From NCBI RefSeq assembly GCF_036010325.1, contig NZ_CP108549.1:7006001-7070000 (forward strand): DNA of 64,000 bases, in the 5' to 3' direction. The DNA is from Streptomyces sp. NBC_01210 (lineage in GTDB: Bacteria; Actinomycetota; Actinomycetes; Streptomycetales; Streptomycetaceae). The first letter of the stretch is position 1. Each line of letters starts with the position of its first letter. The position numbers and the translations under genes were made by a program. This document shows positions 32,301-46,900 of the stretch, in pieces. Below the pieces are notes generated by a model that ran no database searches, was not told the origin of the DNA, and worked only from the letters and a program-made list of their open reading frames with translations.

Positions 32301-34910
32301 GGCTTGGGTGAGGGTGTCGGTTTCGGGGCGGTTTTTGCGCAGGAGGGGGGTGAAGAGGGTGTTGTCGGTGTGGGGGAGGGTTTCCTGGGCCATGGCGGAG
32401 AGGGTTCCGTCGGGGCCCAGCTCGATGAAGGTGGTGACGCCTTGGGTGGCGAGGTGGGTGATGCCGTCGGCGAAGCGGACTGCTTGGCGGACGTGGCGTA
32501 CCCAGTAGTCGGCGGTGCTGAGGTCTTCGGGTGTGGCGAGCTGGCCGGTGAGGTTGGAGACGACCGGGATGCGCGGGGTTCCGTAGGAGATTCCTGCGGC
32601 GATGGTGCGGAACTCATCCAGCATGGGTTCCATGCGGGGGGAGTGGAAGGCGTGGCTGACGCGGAGCTGGTGGACCTTGCGGTCCTGCTCCCGCCAGTAC
32701 TCCAGCACCTCCACCACAGCGTTCTCGTCACCGGAGACAACGACGGACGAGGGTCCGTTGATCGCGGCGATGGCGATCTCCGTCTCGCGGCCCTCAATCG
32801 TCGCCAGGATTTCGGCTTCGGTGGCCTGGATCGCGGCCATGGCTCCACCGGCGGGCAGGGCCTGCATGAGGCGGCCTCGTGCCGCGACGAGCTTGGTGGC
32901 GTCTTCGAGGGTGAAGACGCCTGCTGCGTGTGCGGCAGCCAGTTCGCCGACGGAGTGGCCGACGAGGAAGTCCGGGGTCAGTCCCCAGGCCTCGACGAGT
33001 CGGAAGAGTGCGACTTCGACCGCGAACAGTGCGGCCTGCGTGAATACCGTCTGGTCGAGCAGACCGGAGTCCACGTCCTCCGTGTCGAAGACGAGGTCCT
33101 TCAGCGGGCGCTCGAGGTGCCTGTCAAAGTGCGCACAGACTTCGTCGAAGGCCTCCGCGAAGACGGGGTAGGTCTCGTAAAGCTCGCGGCCCATCCCGGT
33201 CCGCTGGCTGCCCTGCCCCGTGAACAGGAACGCAACCCGCCCACGACTCACGCTCCCCGCGCTCACCTCACCGGCAGCAACAGCCCGCAGCTCAGCCAGC
33301 AGTTCCTCACGGCTCGCACCTGAGACGACCGCCCGGTGCTCGAACCTCCCCCGCGACACCGCAAGCGAGTAACCCACATCCGCCAGACCCAGCTCAGGCT
33401 TCTCCTCCACGAACGAGAGCAGCCGCTCCGCCTGCGCCCGCAATGCGCCCTCGGTCTTACCCGAGAGCACCCACGGAACGGCCCCACCGACAACCGGCGT
33501 CTCAGTAGCCCCGACGTCCACCACCGGCGCCTGCTCCAGCACCACATGCGCATTCGTGCCGCTCATACCGAACGACGACACCGCTGCCCGCCGCGGCCTG
33601 TCGGCCTGTGGCCACTTCCGTGCCTCGGTCAGCAGCTGGACATCGCCCGCCGACCAGTCCACCTCCGGTGCCGGCTCGTCGACGTGCAGGGTCTTCGGCA
33701 GCAGGCCCTCCCGCATCGCGATGACCATCTTGATGATGCCCGCGATGCCCGAGGCTGCCTGGCTGTGGCCGATGTTGGACTTGATCGAGCCAAGCCACAA
33801 CGGCTCCCCGCCCTCGCGCCCCTGGCCGTATGTGGCGATCAGCGCCTGCGCCTCGATCGGGTCACCGAGCCGCGTACCCGTACCGTGCGCCTCGACCGCA
33901 TCCACGTCATTTGTCGACAGACCTGCGTTGCTCAGCGCCCGTCGGATGACGCGCTGCTGAGCAGGGCCGTTGGGTGCCGTCAGACCGTTCGACGCGCCGT
34001 CCTGGTTCAGGGCCGTACCTCTGATCACGGCGAGCACCTGGTGGCCGTTGCGGCGGGCGCCCGAGAGGCGTTCGACGAGGAGCATGCCCACACCCTCCGC
34101 CCAGCCGGTGCCGTCGGCCGCGCCCGCGAAGGGCTTGCATCGGCCGTTGGGTGCGAGGCCGCGCTGCCGCGAGAACTCGACGAAGGTGTCCGGCGTCGAC
34201 ATGACCGTGACGCCGCCGGCCAGCGCCAGCGAGCACTCTCCCCGACGCAGCGACTGAACTGCCAGATGCAGGGCCACCAGCGAGGACGAGCACGCCGTGT
34301 CCACCGAAACGGCGGGACCCTCGAGACCCAGCACGTACGAGACACGCCCGGAGGCGACACTGCCCGAGTTGCCGGTGCTGAGATAGCCCTCCAGGCCTTC
34401 GACGGACTTGGTGAACTCGGAGTAGTAGTCCGAGCTCATCACGCCGGCGAACATGCCCGTCTGGCTGCCGCGCATCGCGTCGGGGTCGATACCGGCGCGC
34501 TCGAGCGCCTCCCAGGATGCTTCGAGCAACAGCCGCTGCTGCGGGTCCATCGCCAGCGCCTCACGCGGCGAGATCCCGAAGAACGCGGGATCGAAGTCGC
34601 CCGCCTCGTAAAGGAATCCGCCCTCACGCGAGACGATCTTGCCGGGCTTGTCCGGGTCCGGGTCGTAGAGGCCCTCGGTGTCCCAGCCGCGGTCCGTCGG
34701 AAACCCGGAGATCGCGTCGACTCCGTCCGACACCAACTGCCAGAGATCCTCGGGCGAGGCGACCCCGCCCGGGTAGCGGCAGGCCATGCCGACGATCGCG
34801 ATCGGCTCCGTCGCTGCACCGACGAGCTGCCGGTTCTGCTGCTTGAGGCTCTCGGCTTCCTTGATCGACGCACGCAGCGCCTCGACGAGTTGTGCCTGGG
34901 ACGTTGTCAT
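29343..34910 (-). CDS. PKS-2, single-module type I polyketide synthase (module 5: KS-AT-DH-KR-ACP)
   Basis: A protein of about 1,855 residues doing one extension. ATG 34910 is chosen because GGAG lies 6 bases upstream; GTG 34922 would destroy that site. The N-terminal helix ([18 protein letters not shown]) is a different docking type from PKS-3, -4 and -5. KS about 40-460 with DTACSSS; AT about 560-910 with HAFH; DH with [10 protein letters not shown] at about 958; KR with VLDD, catalytic Ser and Tyr (FSSSAG, GNYAAAN) at about 1400-1560; ACP with GFDSL at about 1718. The C-terminal docking region ends [17 protein letters not shown]. The cofactor loop of the KR reads TGAGTLG, one residue shorter than TGGTGxLG in every other KR here, so reduction may be impaired. 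PKS-1 ends 22 bases upstream, hence same operon. Confidence 0.95.
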   Translation of the reverse strand: MTTSQAQLVEALRASIKEAESLKQQNRQLVGAATEPIAIVGMACRYPGGVASPEDLWQLVSDGVDAISGFPTDRGWDTEGLYDPDPDKPGKIVSREGGFLYEAGDFDPAFFGISPREALAMDPQQRLLLEASWEALERAGIDPDAMRGSQTGMFAGVMSSDYYSEFTKSVEGLEGYLSTGNSGSVASGRVSYVLGLEGPAVSVDTACSSSLVALHLAVQSLRRGECSLALAGGVTVMSTPDTFVEFSRQRGLAPNGRCKPFAGAADGTGWAEGVGMLLVERLSGARRNGHQVLAVIRGTALNQDGASNGLTAPNGPAQQRVIRRALSNAGLSTNDVDAVEAHGTGTRLGDPIEAQALIATYGQGREGGEPLWLGSIKSNIGHSQAASGIAGIIKMVIAMREGLLPKTLHVDEPAPEVDWSAGDVQLLTEARKWPQADRPRRAAVSSFGMSGTNAHVVLEQAPVVDVGATETPVVGGAVPWVLSGKTEGALRAQAERLLSFVEEKPELGLADVGYSLAVSRGRFEHRAVVSGASREELLAELRAVAAGEVSAGSVSRGRVAFLFTGQGSQRTGMGRELYETYPVFAEAFDEVCAHFDRHLERPLKDLVFDTEDVDSGLLDQTVFTQAALFAVEVALFRLVEAWGLTPDFLVGHSVGELAAAHAAGVFTLEDATKLVAARGRLMQALPAGGAMAAIQATEAEILATIEGRETEIAIAAINGPSSVVVSGDENAVVEVLEYWREQDRKVHQLRVSHAFHSPRMEPMLDEFRTIAAGISYGTPRIPVVSNLTGQLATPEDLSTADYWVRHVRQAVRFADGITHLATQGVTTFIELGPDGTLSAMAQETLPHTDNTLFTPLLRKNRPETDTLTQAIAHAHVHGAELDWNGVYAGRGGQRVELPTYAFQHQHYWLRATAAAGDATSLGLDETEHPLLGAAAILPDTGGVLLTGRLSLQSHPWLADHTVMGSAVVPSPALVELAIHAGDRIGCGHVQELTLHAPLVLPEQGGVVLRLAVDAADDQGRRPVAIHSRLDSAEADTPWSKNAEGLLTNDTSGVDFDLSVWPPQGAASIDVNEIYERLAQADLAYGPAFQGLRAAWRLDTDIYAEVTLPEDTATDGYGYGYGFSLHPALLDAALHALPLNQTDQPRITSCWNGVSLHASGASTLRVKLSPADGSIAAADETGTPVLTAQSITWRRPTTDELSIGHSPFHDSLFQVEWLPELSLPSASPSTWAVLGEPDTFTDGGPVFANLAELGAADTIPEIVFAPLAGYDDGDTAVGAHQATHHALALVQGWLAEDRFAESHLVFVTRGAVAARPGEDVTDLANAPIWGLVRSAQAENPDRFVLLDTDESAELAALWPVLRVGEPQAALREGSVYVPRLTRVAKNTDDSDTAAPNPDGTALITGAGTLGGLVARHLVTEHGVRNLILTSRRGQNADGTHDLAAELIELGADNVEFAACDAADREALATLLAAIPLERPLTAVIHTAGVLDDGLVASLTPERTDAVLRPKVDAALNLHELTKDLDLSAFVLFSSSAGLFGDPGQGNYAAANTFLDALAHHRRSLGLPATSLQWGLWEQRSGITGHLTTADIERIHRSGMTPLPTQLALQLLDTARESGYAVVSPMGLQPARVQADDSAEFAILRKLVRIPARRVAHANAGVDAEAKAPSLADRLAGLSPAEQLRSVLELVVSNVAAVLGHSGAGSIEAERSFKELGFDSLTAVELRNRLNSHISASSELRLPATLVFDYPTPLDLAQYLCAEVVGSTTDPAHAAPVGSVLSELDRVESAMSRVALDSDEGNEDDRAVSITDRLQGLLSKWNEIQSATTGADDGSDDLESATADEMLAIIQREFGKA
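30061..30340. repeat. KR block shared by module 5 and module 1
   Basis: Matches 51421-51700 at offset 21,360 with few differences. It covers the C-terminal end of the KR. Confidence 0.7.
30687..30704 (-). other. Shortened NADPH-binding loop in the module 5 ketoreductase
   Basis: The glycine-rich loop is TGAGTLG; the nine other KR domains read TGGTG(A/T/S)LG. One codon is missing in frame, and the flanking sequence is otherwise standard. Confidence 0.85.
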
Positions 34911-34932
34911 CAAGAGCTCCACAGATCAGACA

Positions 34933-37900
34933 TCACGAGTCGGCGTTTCCGAGCGCCATACGGATCAGGTGTTCGGTGTCCATCGCGTCGATATCGTCGA
35001 TCGCGTCGGTTCGGTCGGTTTCCTCGGGCGCGGGGTTCGCACCGCCCATACCGGCCAGGTCCATCAGGAGATCCAGCACGCCGGCCTCGCGGAAGCGAGC
35101 CAGCGGAACAGCTGCGAGCGCGGAGCGGATCCGGACTTCCTCGGGATCGGCGCCGGCGTCGGGCCCGTCGCTGTCCGGCACCAGCTGGGCACGCAGATAA
35201 CCGGTGAGCGCGAGCGGCGTCGGGTAGTCGAAGACGAGAGTGGCCGGAAGCCGGAGCCCGGTCTCGCCGTTGAGGCGATTGCGCAGTTCGACGGCGGTCA
35301 GCGAGTCGAAGCCCAACTCCTTGAAGGCCCGGCCCGGTTCGAGCCCGCCCCCGCCCCCGCCGCTGTGGCCGAGGACCGCGGCGACATGGGTACGCACGGC
35401 CTCCAGCAGCAGCGCGTTCTGCTCCTCGCCGGTGAGCCCGGCGAGTCGGTCGGCGAGTGCAGCCTTGCCCGCAGCGGAAGCGCCGGCCGCGGCCGCGCGC
35501 CGGCCGGGCCCACGGCGCAACCCACGCAGCAGTGCGTCGTCCGAGCCGCCTTCGTGGGCGAGCAGCGTCCCGAGATCCAGGCGCATCGGGGAGACCACGG
35601 GACGGCCGGACTCGCGGGCCACGTCGAACAGCGACATGCCCAGCTCCGAGGAGATCGGCAGCATGCCGCCGCGCTCCATGCGCTGTACGTCGGCCGCCGT
35701 GAGGTGGCCGGTGATGCCACTGCGTTGCCCCCAGAAACCCCACTGGAGCGAGGTGCCGGCGAGTCCGATGGCCCGCCGGTGCTGCGCCAAGGCGTCGAGG
35801 AAGGTATTGCCCGCGACGTAGTTGGCCTGGCCTGCCTCGCCGAAGAGACTGGCGGCGGAGGAGAAGAGGACGAAGGCGGACAGGCCCAGGTCCTTCGTCA
35901 GCTCGTGGAGGTTGAGCACGGCGTCGATCTTCGGACGCAGTACCCGGCCGAGCCGCTCCCGCGTGAGCGAGCCGACCGTGGCATCGTCGATCACGCCGGC
36001 GGTGTGCACGACTGCGGTGAGCGGGTGCTCCGCCGGGACGGACTTCACGAGCGTCGTCAGCGCCGAGAAGTCCGTGACATCGCACGAGGCGATCTCCACC
36101 TGTGCGCCAAGACCCTTGAGCTCGGCGGCCAACTCCGGTGCGCCCTCGGCATCGAGGCCACGGCGGCTGGTGAGGATGAGGTTGCGTACGCCGTGCTCGG
36201 CCACCAGGTGGCGCGCCACCAGTGCTCCGAGCGTGCCGGTGCCGCCGGTGATCAGCGCGGTGCCGGCACGGTCCAGCTCGACAGAGGCTGTTGTGGTCAC
36301 CCCGGCGACGGGGACGCGGGCCAGACGACGTGCGGACACCTGGGCGCCCCGTACGGCCAGCTCGGGTTCGCCGGAGGCGACGGCCGTCGCGAGCAGCTCG
36401 GCGGTGAGCTCGTCACTTCGTACGTCCAGGAGCACGAGCCGGTCCGGGTTCTCGGTCTGCGCCGAGCGGATCAGCCCCCAAACGGCGGCGTTCTCCAGGT
36501 CCAGCACATCTTCGTCGGGCCCTGTGGCGGCCGCACCCTGGGTCACGAGTACCAGACGCGAGTCGGCGAACCGCTCGTCGGCCAGCCACTCCTGCGCCAG
36601 GTCGAGCGTCCGGTACAGCGCGGCGTGCGCTGCCTGCGCGAGATCCTGTGCGTCGCCCTGCGCTGCGGAACTGCTCGATACGGGCGTGGAGCTCAGGGGC
36701 GCGAACACCAGCTGCGGTACGGATCCCTCCCGGGACAGCTCGCTCAAATCCGCGTACCACGCCGCGCCGTCGAAAGGCAGCCCCAGGGTGTCGCCCCCGA
36801 GTACGGCCCACCCGGTGGCGACGTCCGGCGCGACGGTGCTGGATGTGCCGAGCGCCAACGGCGTCCACTCGGAATGGAACAGCGCCTCATGGAATCCGGC
36901 GCGGGCCGCGGAAAGCTCGTCGCCCGTCACCGGCTGCAGCTCGAGCGCGGCAACCGTCGCCACGGGCGATCCGGTGCGATCCGCGATCTGTACGGCCAGG
37001 CTCTCAGTGATGCGTACGCGCAGCAGGGAAGCACCCGTTGCGTGGAGCGTGACGCCGCTCCACGCGGTCGGCAGGGAGATCCGGCCGCTCTCGTCGCCGA
37101 ACGCGTCGAGTGCGTCGAGATGCAGCGTGTGCAGGGCGGCGTCGAGGAGTGCGGGGTGGAGACCGTAGCCGTCGGTCGCAGTGCCTTCGGGCAGTGCCAC
37201 TTCGGCGTAGATGTCGTTGTCGAGTCGCCAGGCATTACGCAGGCCTTGGAAGACCGGGCCGTAGCCGGCACCGATGCTCTCCAGGTCGTCGTAGACGCCG
37301 TCGAGTTCGATCTCTGTTGCGCCCTTGGGCGGCCACACCGACAGATCGAAGTCGCCGCCGGACATGGCGTCCGTGAGCAGGCCCTCGGCATGCCGTGTCC
37401 AGGGCGTTTCCGCGTCGGCGTCCTCGAGCCGCGAGTAGATCGCCACACGTCGGTGACCGCTCTCGTCGGCGGCCTCCACCGTCACTCGGATGGCGCTTCC
37501 GCCGCGCTGGGGGAGCACGAGCGGGGTCTGGATCGTCAGTTCTTCGAGGGTGCTGCATCCGGCCTGGTCGCCTGCGTGGATCGCGAGCTCGACGAGGACG
37601 GACCCGGGCAGCAGTGCCGATCCGAGCACCACATGATCGGCCAGCCACGGGTGCGACTGGAGGGACAGGCGGCCGGTGAGGACGGTGGTGTCCGACTCGG
37701 GGAGGGCGATGGTGGCGCCGAGCAGCGGGTGGGTGTTGGCGGACTGGCCAAGTCCGGCGGCGTCGCCGGTGGGTGAGATCGACTCGAGCCAGTAGCGGTC
37801 GTGTTGGAAGGCGTAGGTCGGCAGCTCCACACGTTGCCCACCACGGCCCGCGTATACGCCGTCCCAGTCCAGCTCTGTACCGCGTACGTGTGCGTGGGCG

Positions 37901-40900
37901 ATGGCTTGGGTGAGGGTTTCGGTTTCGGGGCGGTTTTTGCGCAGGAGGGGGGTGAAGAGGGTGTTGTCGGTGTGGGGGAGGGTTTCCTGGGCCATGGCGG
38001 AGAGGGTTCCGTCGGGGCCGAGTTCCAGGTAGGTGGTGACGCCTTGGGTGGCGAGGTGGGTGATGCCGTCGGCGAAGCGGACTGCTTGGCGGACGTGGCG
38101 TGCCCAGTAGTCGGCGGTGCTGAGGTCTTCGGGTGTGGCGAGTTGGCCGGTGAGGTTGGAGACGACGGGGATGCGCGGTGTCGAGTAGGTCAGGCTGGCG
38201 GCGATGGTGTGGAACTCGTCGAGCATGGGTTCCATGCGGGGGGAGTGGAAGGCGTGGCTGACGCGGAGCTTTCGGACCTTGCGGTCCTGCTCCCGCCAGT
38301 ACTCCAGCACCTCCACCACGGCGCTCTCGTCACCGGAAATCACGACGGACGAGGGTCCGTTGATCGCGGCGATGGCGATCTCGTGCTCCCGGCCTTCCAG
38401 CAGCGGCAGAATCTCCGGCTCGGTGGCCTGGATCGCGGCCATCGCTCCACCGGCAGGGAGGGCCTGCATGAGGCGGCCTCGTGCCGCGACGAGCTTGGCG
38501 GCGTCTTCGAGGGTGAAGACGCCTGCTGCGTGTGCGGCAGCCAGCTCGCCGACGGAGTGGCCGACGAGGAAGTCCGGGGTCAGTCCCCAGGCCTCGACGA
38601 GTCGGAAGAGTGCGACCTCGACCGCGAACAGCGCGGCCTGCGTGAATACCGTCTGGTCCAGCAGACCGGAGTCCGCGTCCTCCGTGCCGAACACGAGGTC
38701 CTTCAGTGGACGCTCGAGGTGCCCGTCAAAGAGCGCACAGACCTCGTCGAAGGCCTCCGCGAACACCGGATACGCCTCGTACAGCTCCCGGCCCATCCCG
38801 ACCCGCTGGCTGCCCTGTCCGGTGAACAGGAACGCGACCCGGCCGCGGTTCACGCTGCCAGTGGTCAGTACGCCGGACGGTTCGTCGCTGGCCAATGCCT
38901 TCAGTCCGGCGAGGAGTTCAGTCCGGTCAGTGCCGGTGACGACGGCCCGGTGCTCGAACCGCGCCCGCGACACGGCAAGCGAGTAGCCCACATCGGCGAG
39001 ACCCAGCTCAGCGTTCTCGTCCACGAAGGAGTACAGCCGCTGGGCCTGCGCCCGCAGTGCATCTTCAGTCTTGCCCGACAGCACCCACGGAACGACCCCA
39101 CCGACAACAGGAACCTCAGAAGTCGGCTCGGCTTCGACGGCCGGCGCCTGCTCCAGGATTACGTGTGCATTCGTGCCGCCGATGCCGAAGGACGAGACGC
39201 CTGCTCGGCGCGGACGTCCGACCTCGGGCCACTCCCGTGCCTCGGTCAGCAGGGAAACAGCGCCCGCCGACCAGTCCACCTCCGCCGACGGCTCGTCGAC
39301 GTGCAGGGTCTTCGGCAGCAGGCCCTCCCGCATCGCCATGACCATCTTGATGATGCCTGCCACGCCCGAGGCTGCCTGGCTGTGGCCGATGTTGGACTTG
39401 ATCGAACCGAGCCACAACGGCTCCCCGCCCTCACGCCCCTGGCCGTACGTGGCCAGCAGCGCCTGCGCCTCGATCGGGTCACCGAGCCGCGTACCGGTGC
39501 CGTGCGCCTCCACCGCGTCCACATCCCCGGGCGTGAGCTTCGCGTTGGCGAGGGCCTGGCGGATGACACGCTGCTGGGACGGGCCGTTCGGAGCGGTCAG
39601 ACCGTTCGACGCACCGTCCTGGTTCACCGCAGTACCGCGAACCACCGCAAGAACGGTGTGGCCGTTGCGGCGCGCCTCCGACAGCCGCTCGACCAGCAGC
39701 ATGCCCACGCCCTCCGCCCAGCCGGTGCCGTCCGCGGCTGCTGCGAACGCCTTGCAGCGGCCGTCGGGTGCGAGACCGCGCTGACGCGAGAAGTCGACGA
39801 ACGTGTCCGGGCTGGCCATGACCGTGACGCCACCGACCAGTGCCAGCGAGCACTCCCGCTGGCGCAGCGACTGCACGGCCAGGTGCAGTGCGACGAGCGA
39901 GGACGAGCACGCCGTGTCGACGGACACCGCGGGGCCTTCAAGACCGAGCACGTACGAGACACGACCCGAGGCGACACTGCCCGAGTTACCGGTGCCGAGG
40001 TAGCCCTCGACGCCCTCCGGGGCGGAGTCGCGGCCCGGGTAGTAGTCCGAGCTCATGACACCGGCGAAGACACCGGTCTGGCTGCCGCGTATGGACGCCG
40101 GGTCGATCCCGGCCCGCTCGAGCGCCTCCCACGATGCTTCGAGCAGCAGCCGCTGCTGCGGGTCCATCGCCAGCGCCTCACGCGGCGAGATCCCGAAGAA
40201 CGCGGGGTCGAAGTCGCCGGCGCTCTCGAGGAAGCCGCCGACCCTGGCGTAGGTGGTGCCGACGCGGTCGGGATCGGAGTCGAAGAGGGTATCGAGGTCC
40301 CAGCCGCGGTCGGTCGGGAAATCCGTCAGGCCCTCCTCACCCGCGAGCAGCAGTCGCCACAGCGCCTCGGACGAGGTGGCGCCACCCGGGTAGCGGCAGG
40401 CAACGCCCACGATCGCGATCGGGTCGTCATCCGTCGCCACGACGGTCTCGACCCGGGCGGCGACGGCGAGTGCCGTCCCGGCTCCCTGTCCGAGAACCTC
40501 GCCTCCTATGTACTCGACGAGTGCGGCGGGCGTCGGGTAGTCGAAAATCAGCGTTGCGGGGAGTCGGAGTCCGGTCTCGCCGTTGAGGCGGTTGCGCAGT
40601 TCGACGGCGGTCAGCGAGTCGAAGCCCAACTCCTTGAAGGCCCGGCCCGGTTCGACCGCGTCCGCACCGCCGTGCCCAAGGACGGCAGCCACGTGCGTAC
40701 GTACAAGGTTCAGCAGCGCGTTGTCCTGCTCATTGCGCGAGAGACCGGCCAGGCGCTGCGCCAGACCCGACCCGGCGGCCACGACCTCGGTCCGGACCGT
40801 GCGCCGCGCGGGCGTCCCGACGAGCCGGTGGAGAAGCGCCGGAACGGTGCTGCCCTGTGTCCGCAGTGCGGCAAGGTCCAGCGGGATCGGGACGAGCGTC

Positions 40901-43900
40901 GCCTCCGTGCCCTGGACGGCGGCATCGAACATCGCGAGCCCTACCTCGGAGGGAAGCGGGACGGTCCCCGCACGCCTCATGCGCTCGATGTCGGCGGCGG
41001 AGAGGTGTCCGGTGATCCCGCTCCGCTGCTCCCAGAAGCCCCAGGCGAGGGAGGTGGCGGGCAGTCCCAGGGCGCGGCGGTGGGATGCCAGCGCGTCCAG
41101 GAAGGTGTTGGCGGCCGAGTAGTTGCCCTGCCCGGCCTCGCCGAACACGCCGGCGGCGGAGGAGAAGAGGACGAAGGCGGACAGATCCAGATCCCTCGTC
41201 AGCTCGTGCAGATGCACGGCGGCGTCGGCCTTGGGGCGCATGACCGCGTCGAGTCGGTCGGGGGTGAGGGAGTTGATGACGCCGTCATCCAGGACACCGG
41301 CCGTGTGGATGACGGCGGTGAGGGGACGGTCGGCGGGGACGGTGGCGAGAAGGGCTGCGAGCGCTTCGCGGTCGGCGACGTCGCAGGCTGCGATGGTGAT
41401 GGTGGTCGCGCCGAGGCCGCTGAGTTCGGTGGCCAGCTCGTCGGCGCCTTCAGCGTGACGACCGCGGCGGCTGGTGAGGATGAGGTGGCGTACGCCGTGT
41501 TCGGTGACGAGGTGACGGGCGAACAGCGCGCCGAGCGAGCCGGTGCCACCCGTGATCAGGACCGTGCCCTGGCTGTCGATGCCGGTGCCCGGCTCCCCGC
41601 CCTGGGCGGAGAAGCGGGCCAGGCGCGGAACGAAAGCCTTCCCCTGGCGCAGAGCCACCTGCTCCTCGCCCGTGGCGACGACGGCCATGAGGCGCTCGGC
41701 CTCGGCATTCGTCGCCGCGCCAACGGTGTCGGCGGGGGTGAGGTCGGGGTCGGGAGTGTCCATGTCGACGAGGACGAACCTCTCCGGGTTCTCCGCCTGC
41801 GCTGACCGAACGAGACCCCAAGTGGGGGCGTTCACCAGGTCCTTGACGCCTTCGTCCGTATGAGTCGCCACTGCGCCGCGCGTCACGATTACCAGGCGGG
41901 AGTCTGCGAAACGGTCCTCGGCGAGCCAGCCTTGGACGAGGTCCAGCACGTGATGTGCGGTCGAGCGAACGGCAGTCGCGACGTCTGCTTCGGATTGGGC
42001 GTCGGTGGCCGTGACGGTGAGCGGAACGAACACCACGGCAGGCACGGCTTCCGCCTGTGCCAGCTCCGCCAGGTCGGCACACACGGTCGCATCGGCCAGA
42101 CCGATGGAGTTGGCGCCGACAATGGCCGACGTGATGCTCGCGCCCGGCGTCGGAATCGCCGTCTCCGGCCATTCCACGCGGAAGAGGGAGTTGCGGAACG
42201 GGCTGTGTCCGGTGGTGAGTTCGTCGGCAGTGGGCAGGCGCCAGGTGATGGATTGTGCGGTGAGGACGGGTGTTCCTGTTTCGTCGGCGGCTATGAATGA
42301 GCCGTCGACGGGGGAGAGTTTGACGCGGAGTGTGCTGGCGCCGGATGCGTGAAGCGAGACTCCGTTCCAGGAGGAGGTGATGCGTGGCTGGTCGGTCGGG
42401 TTCAGGGGCAGTGCGTGCAGGGCGGCGTCCAGGAGTGCGGGGTGCAGTCCGAAGCCGTCGGTCGCAGTTCCCTCGGGAAGTGCGACCTCGGCGAACACGT
42501 CCCCGCCGAGCCGCCAAACCGCACGCAGACCCTGGAAGACCGGTCCGTATGCCAAATCGGCTTGCGCGAGACGCTCGTAGATCTCAGCCACGTCGATCGA
42601 AGCGGCACCCTGTGGCGGCCACACCGACAGGTCGAAAGACTCTCCTTCGGCCGCGGCGGACAGCGCGCCGTCCGCGTTGAGTACCCACGGCTCGTCCGCT
42701 TCCGTCTCCTCGGGCCGGGAGAAGATCCGCACCGAGCAGCGACCGTTCTCGTCGACCTCCTGCACGGTCACGCGCAGGGCGATGCCACCGCGCTCGGGGA
42801 GGACCAGCGGGGCCTGGAGCGTCAGCTCGTCGATCGTGCCGTGCCCCACCTGGTCGCCGGCGTGGATGGCGAGCTCGACCAGCGCTGAGACCGGCACCAC
42901 TGCCGTACCCATGACGATGTGGTCGGCCAGCCACGGGTGGGACTGGAGGGACAGCCGGCCGGTGAGGACGGTGGTGTTCGTCTCGGGGAGTGCGATGGTG
43001 GCGCCGAGCAGCGGGTGCTCGGTCGTGCCGAGTCCGAGGCTGGTGGCGTCACTGGACGAGGCTGCTGCCTGGAGCCAGTAGTGCTGGTGTTGGAAGGCGT
43101 AGGTCGGCAGCTCCACACGTTGCCCACCACGGCCCGCGTATACGCCGTCCCAGTCGAGTTCTGTACCGCGTACGTGTGCGTGGGCGATGGCTTGGGTGAG
43201 GGTTTCGGCTTCGGGGCGGTTTTTGCGCAGGAGGGGGGTGAAGAGGGTGTTGTCGGTGTGGGGGAGGGTTTCCTGGGCCATGGCGGAGAGGGTTCCGTCG
43301 GGGCCGAGTTCCAGGTAGGTGGTGACGCCCTGCCCGTCCAGGTAGGTGATGCCGTCGGCGAAGCGGACTGCTTGGCGGACGTGTCGTACCCAGTAGTCGG
43401 CGGTGCCGAGGTCCTCGGGTGTGGCGAGTTGGCCGGTGAGGTTGGAGACGACGGGGATGCGCGGGGTTCCGTAGGAGATTCCTGCGGCGATGGTGCGGAA
43501 CTCGTCGAGCATGGGTTCCATGCGGGGGGAGTGGAAGGCGTGGCTGACGCGGAGCTGGTGGACCTTGCGGTCCTGCTCCCGCCAGTACTCCAGCACCTCC
43601 ACCACAGCAGCTTCGTCGCCGGAGACAACGACGGACGAAGGGCCGTTGATCGCGGCGATGGCGATCTCGTGCTCCCGGCCTTCCAGCAGCGGCAGAATCT
43701 CCGCCTCGGTGGCCTGGATCGCGGCCATCGCTCCACCGGCGGGCAGGGCCTGCATGAGGCGGCCTCGTGCCGCGACGAGCTTGGTGGCGTCTTCGAGGGT
43801 GAAGACACCCGCCACGTGTGCGGCAGCCAGCTCACCGACGGAGTGGCCGACGAGGAAGTCGGCAGTGAGGCCCCAGGCCTCCACGAGCCGGAAGAGTGCG

Positions 43901-46900
43901 ACCTCGACCGCGAACAGTGCGGCTTGCGTGAACACCGTCTGGTCCAGCAGACCGGCGCTGTCGTTGTCCGTGCCGAAGACGAGGTCCTTCAGTGGACGCT
44001 CGAGGTGCCCGTCAAAGTGCGCACAGACCTCGTCGAAGGCCGCCGCGAAGACGGGGTAGGTCCCGTACAGCTCCCGGCCCATCCCGACCCGCTGGCTGCC
44101 CTGCCCCGTGAACAGGAACGCCAGCCGGCCACGGCCTATGCTCCCGGCAGTCACCGCACCCGACAGATCGCCGCTGGCCAACGCCCGTACACCCGCGAGA
44201 AGTTCTTCCCGGTCGGTGCCGGTGACGACCGCCCGGTGCTCGAACCGCGCCCGCGACACCGCAAGCGAGTACCCCACATCCGCCAGACCCAGGTCGGACC
44301 GCTCGCCGACGAACGCTGCAAGCCGTGCCGCCTGCGCCCGCAGCGCGTCCTCAGTCTTGCCCGACAGCACCCACGGAACGACCCCGCCAACCACCGGAGC
44401 CACAGCCACCGCACCGGAGCTCTCGACCGGCGCCTGCTCGATGATCGTGTGCGCGTTTGTCCCGCTCAGGCCGAACGACGAGATACCGGCCCGCCGCGGG
44501 CGCCCGGTCTCCGGCCATTCCCGCGCCTCGGTGAGCAGCGACACCGCACCCGACGACCAGTCGACCTCGGGCGACGGCTGATCCACATGCAGGGTCTGCG
44601 GGAGGACACCCTCCCGTATCGCCATGACCATCTTGATGACACCGGCGACACCGGCGGCAGCTTGAGTGTGGCCGATGTTGGACTTCACCGAGCCCAGCCA
44701 CAGTGGCTGGTCGGCCTCGCGCCCCTGGCCGTACGTGGCCAGCAATGCCTGAGCTTCGATCGGGTCGCCGAGCCGCGTACCCGTTCCATGCGCCTCGACC
44801 ACGTCCACGTCGTCCGTCGACAGGCCCGCGCCCGCAAGCGCCTGGCGGATGACCCGTTGCTGCGAGGGACCGTTCGGAGCGGTGAGACCGTTGGAGGCGC
44901 CGTCCTGGTTGATGGCGGAACCGCGGACCACCGCAAGCACCTTGTGGCCCTTGCGCTGTGCATCCGACAGCTTCTCGACCAGCAGCATGCCCACACCCTC
45001 GGCCCACGCGGTGCCGTCCGCGGCACCGGCGAAGGCCTTGCAGCGGCCGTCGGGTGCGAGGCCGCGCTGACGGGAGAAGTCGATGAACGTATCCGGACCG
45101 GCCATCACGGTGACACCGCTGACCAGGGCCAGCGAGCAGTCGCCCTGGCGCAGCGACTGCACGGCCAGGTGCAGCGCGACGAGCGAGGACGAGCACGCCG
45201 TGTCGACGGACACCGCGGGGCCCTCGAGGCCGAGTGCGTACGAGATACGTCCGGAGGCGACGCTGCCGGACGTACCGGTGCTGAGGTAGCCCTCCAGGTC
45301 CTCGGGAACCGACTGAAGACCGGGGAAGTAGTCGGTGGCCATCACACCGGCGAAGACGCCGGTCTGGCTGCCGCGCATCGAATCGGGGTCTATGCCCGCA
45401 CGTTCGAATGCCTCCCAGGCCGCCTCGAGCATCAGGCGCTGCTGCGGGTCGGTGGCCAGCGCCTCGCGCGGCGAGATACCGAAGAAGGCGGGGTCGAAGT
45501 CGCCGGCCTGCTCCAGGAAGCCGCCGACCTGGACGTAGGTCGTGCCGGTCTTCGCCGGGTCGGGGTCGTACAGGCTCTCGACGTCCCAGCCGCGGTCCGT
45601 CGGGAACGGCGAGAGCCCTTCACGACCGTTGATCAGCAGCTGCCACAACTCCTCGGGGGAGGACACCCCGCCCGGGAAGCGGCAACTCATGCCCACAATC
45701 GCGATTGGGTCGTCGTCCGTGGCCGCCGTGCCGGCCGGGATCGGCGGAGTGGCCACGGCGGTCTCTGCGGCACCGAGGAGTTCGGTGCGCAGGAAGTCGA
45801 CGAGCACGGCGGGCGTCGGATAGTCGAAGACCAGCGTTGCGGGGAGTCGGAGTCCGGTCTCGCCGTTGAGGCGGTTGCGCAGTTCGACGGCGGTCAGGGA
45901 GTCGAAGCCCAACTCCTTGAATGCGCGCTTCGGCGCGACAGCGTCTGCGCTGCCGTGGCCCAGAGCGGCTGCGACGTGTGTACGTACCAGGTCGAGAAGC
46001 ACGCTGCTCTGCTCGCCCTCCGGACGCCCGCCGAGGCGGCGAGCCAGCGATGAGGACTCGGTACTCGCTGCCTTCCCGCCGGCCACGCGGCGGGCCGGAG
46101 ATCCGGTCAGACCGCGCAGCAGCGCCGGGAGGGCCGCGCCCTGGCCGCGCAGCGTGGCGAGATCCAGCGGCATGGGTACGAGCAGCGCCTCGTCCGACGA
46201 CGAGACGACAGCGTCGAAGAGCGACATGCCGAGCTCCGAGGAGATCGGCAGCATGCCGGAGCGCTTGATGCGCTCGATGTCGGCGGCGGAGAGGTGTCCG
46301 GTGATCCCGCTGCGCTGCTCCCAGAAGCCCCAGGCGAGGGAGGTTGCGGGGAGGCCGAGCGAGCGGCGGTGGTGGGCGAGTGCGTCGAGGAAGGTGTTGG
46401 CGGCCGAGTAGTTCGCTTGACCTGCGTCGCCGAAGACACCGGCGGCGGAGGAGAAGAGAACGAATGCCGTCAGGTTTGTGTCGGCTGTCAGTTCGTGGAG
46501 GTTGAGGGCGGCGTCGGCCTTGGGGCGGAGGACGGCGTCGAGGCGTTCTGGGGTGAGGGAGTTGATGACGCCGTCGTCGAGGACGCCGGCGGTGTGGATG
46601 ACGGCGGTGAGGGGGTGCTCGGCGGGGATGCTGGCGAGGAGGGTTGCGAGGGCCTTGCGGTCCGCGGCGTCGCAGGCGGTGATGTCGACGGTGGTTGCGC
46701 CGAGTTCGGTGAGTTCGGTGGCCAGTTGGGGTGCGCCGTTGGCGTCGAGTCCGCGGCGGCTGGTGAGGATGAGGTTGCGTGCGCCGTGTTGGGTGACGAG
46801 GTGGCGGGCGACGAGGGAGCCGAGGGCGCCGGTGCCGCCGGTGATGAGGATGGTGCCGGAGGAGTCCAGCGGTGTGGTGGTCTCGGCGGTCGTCGGGCGG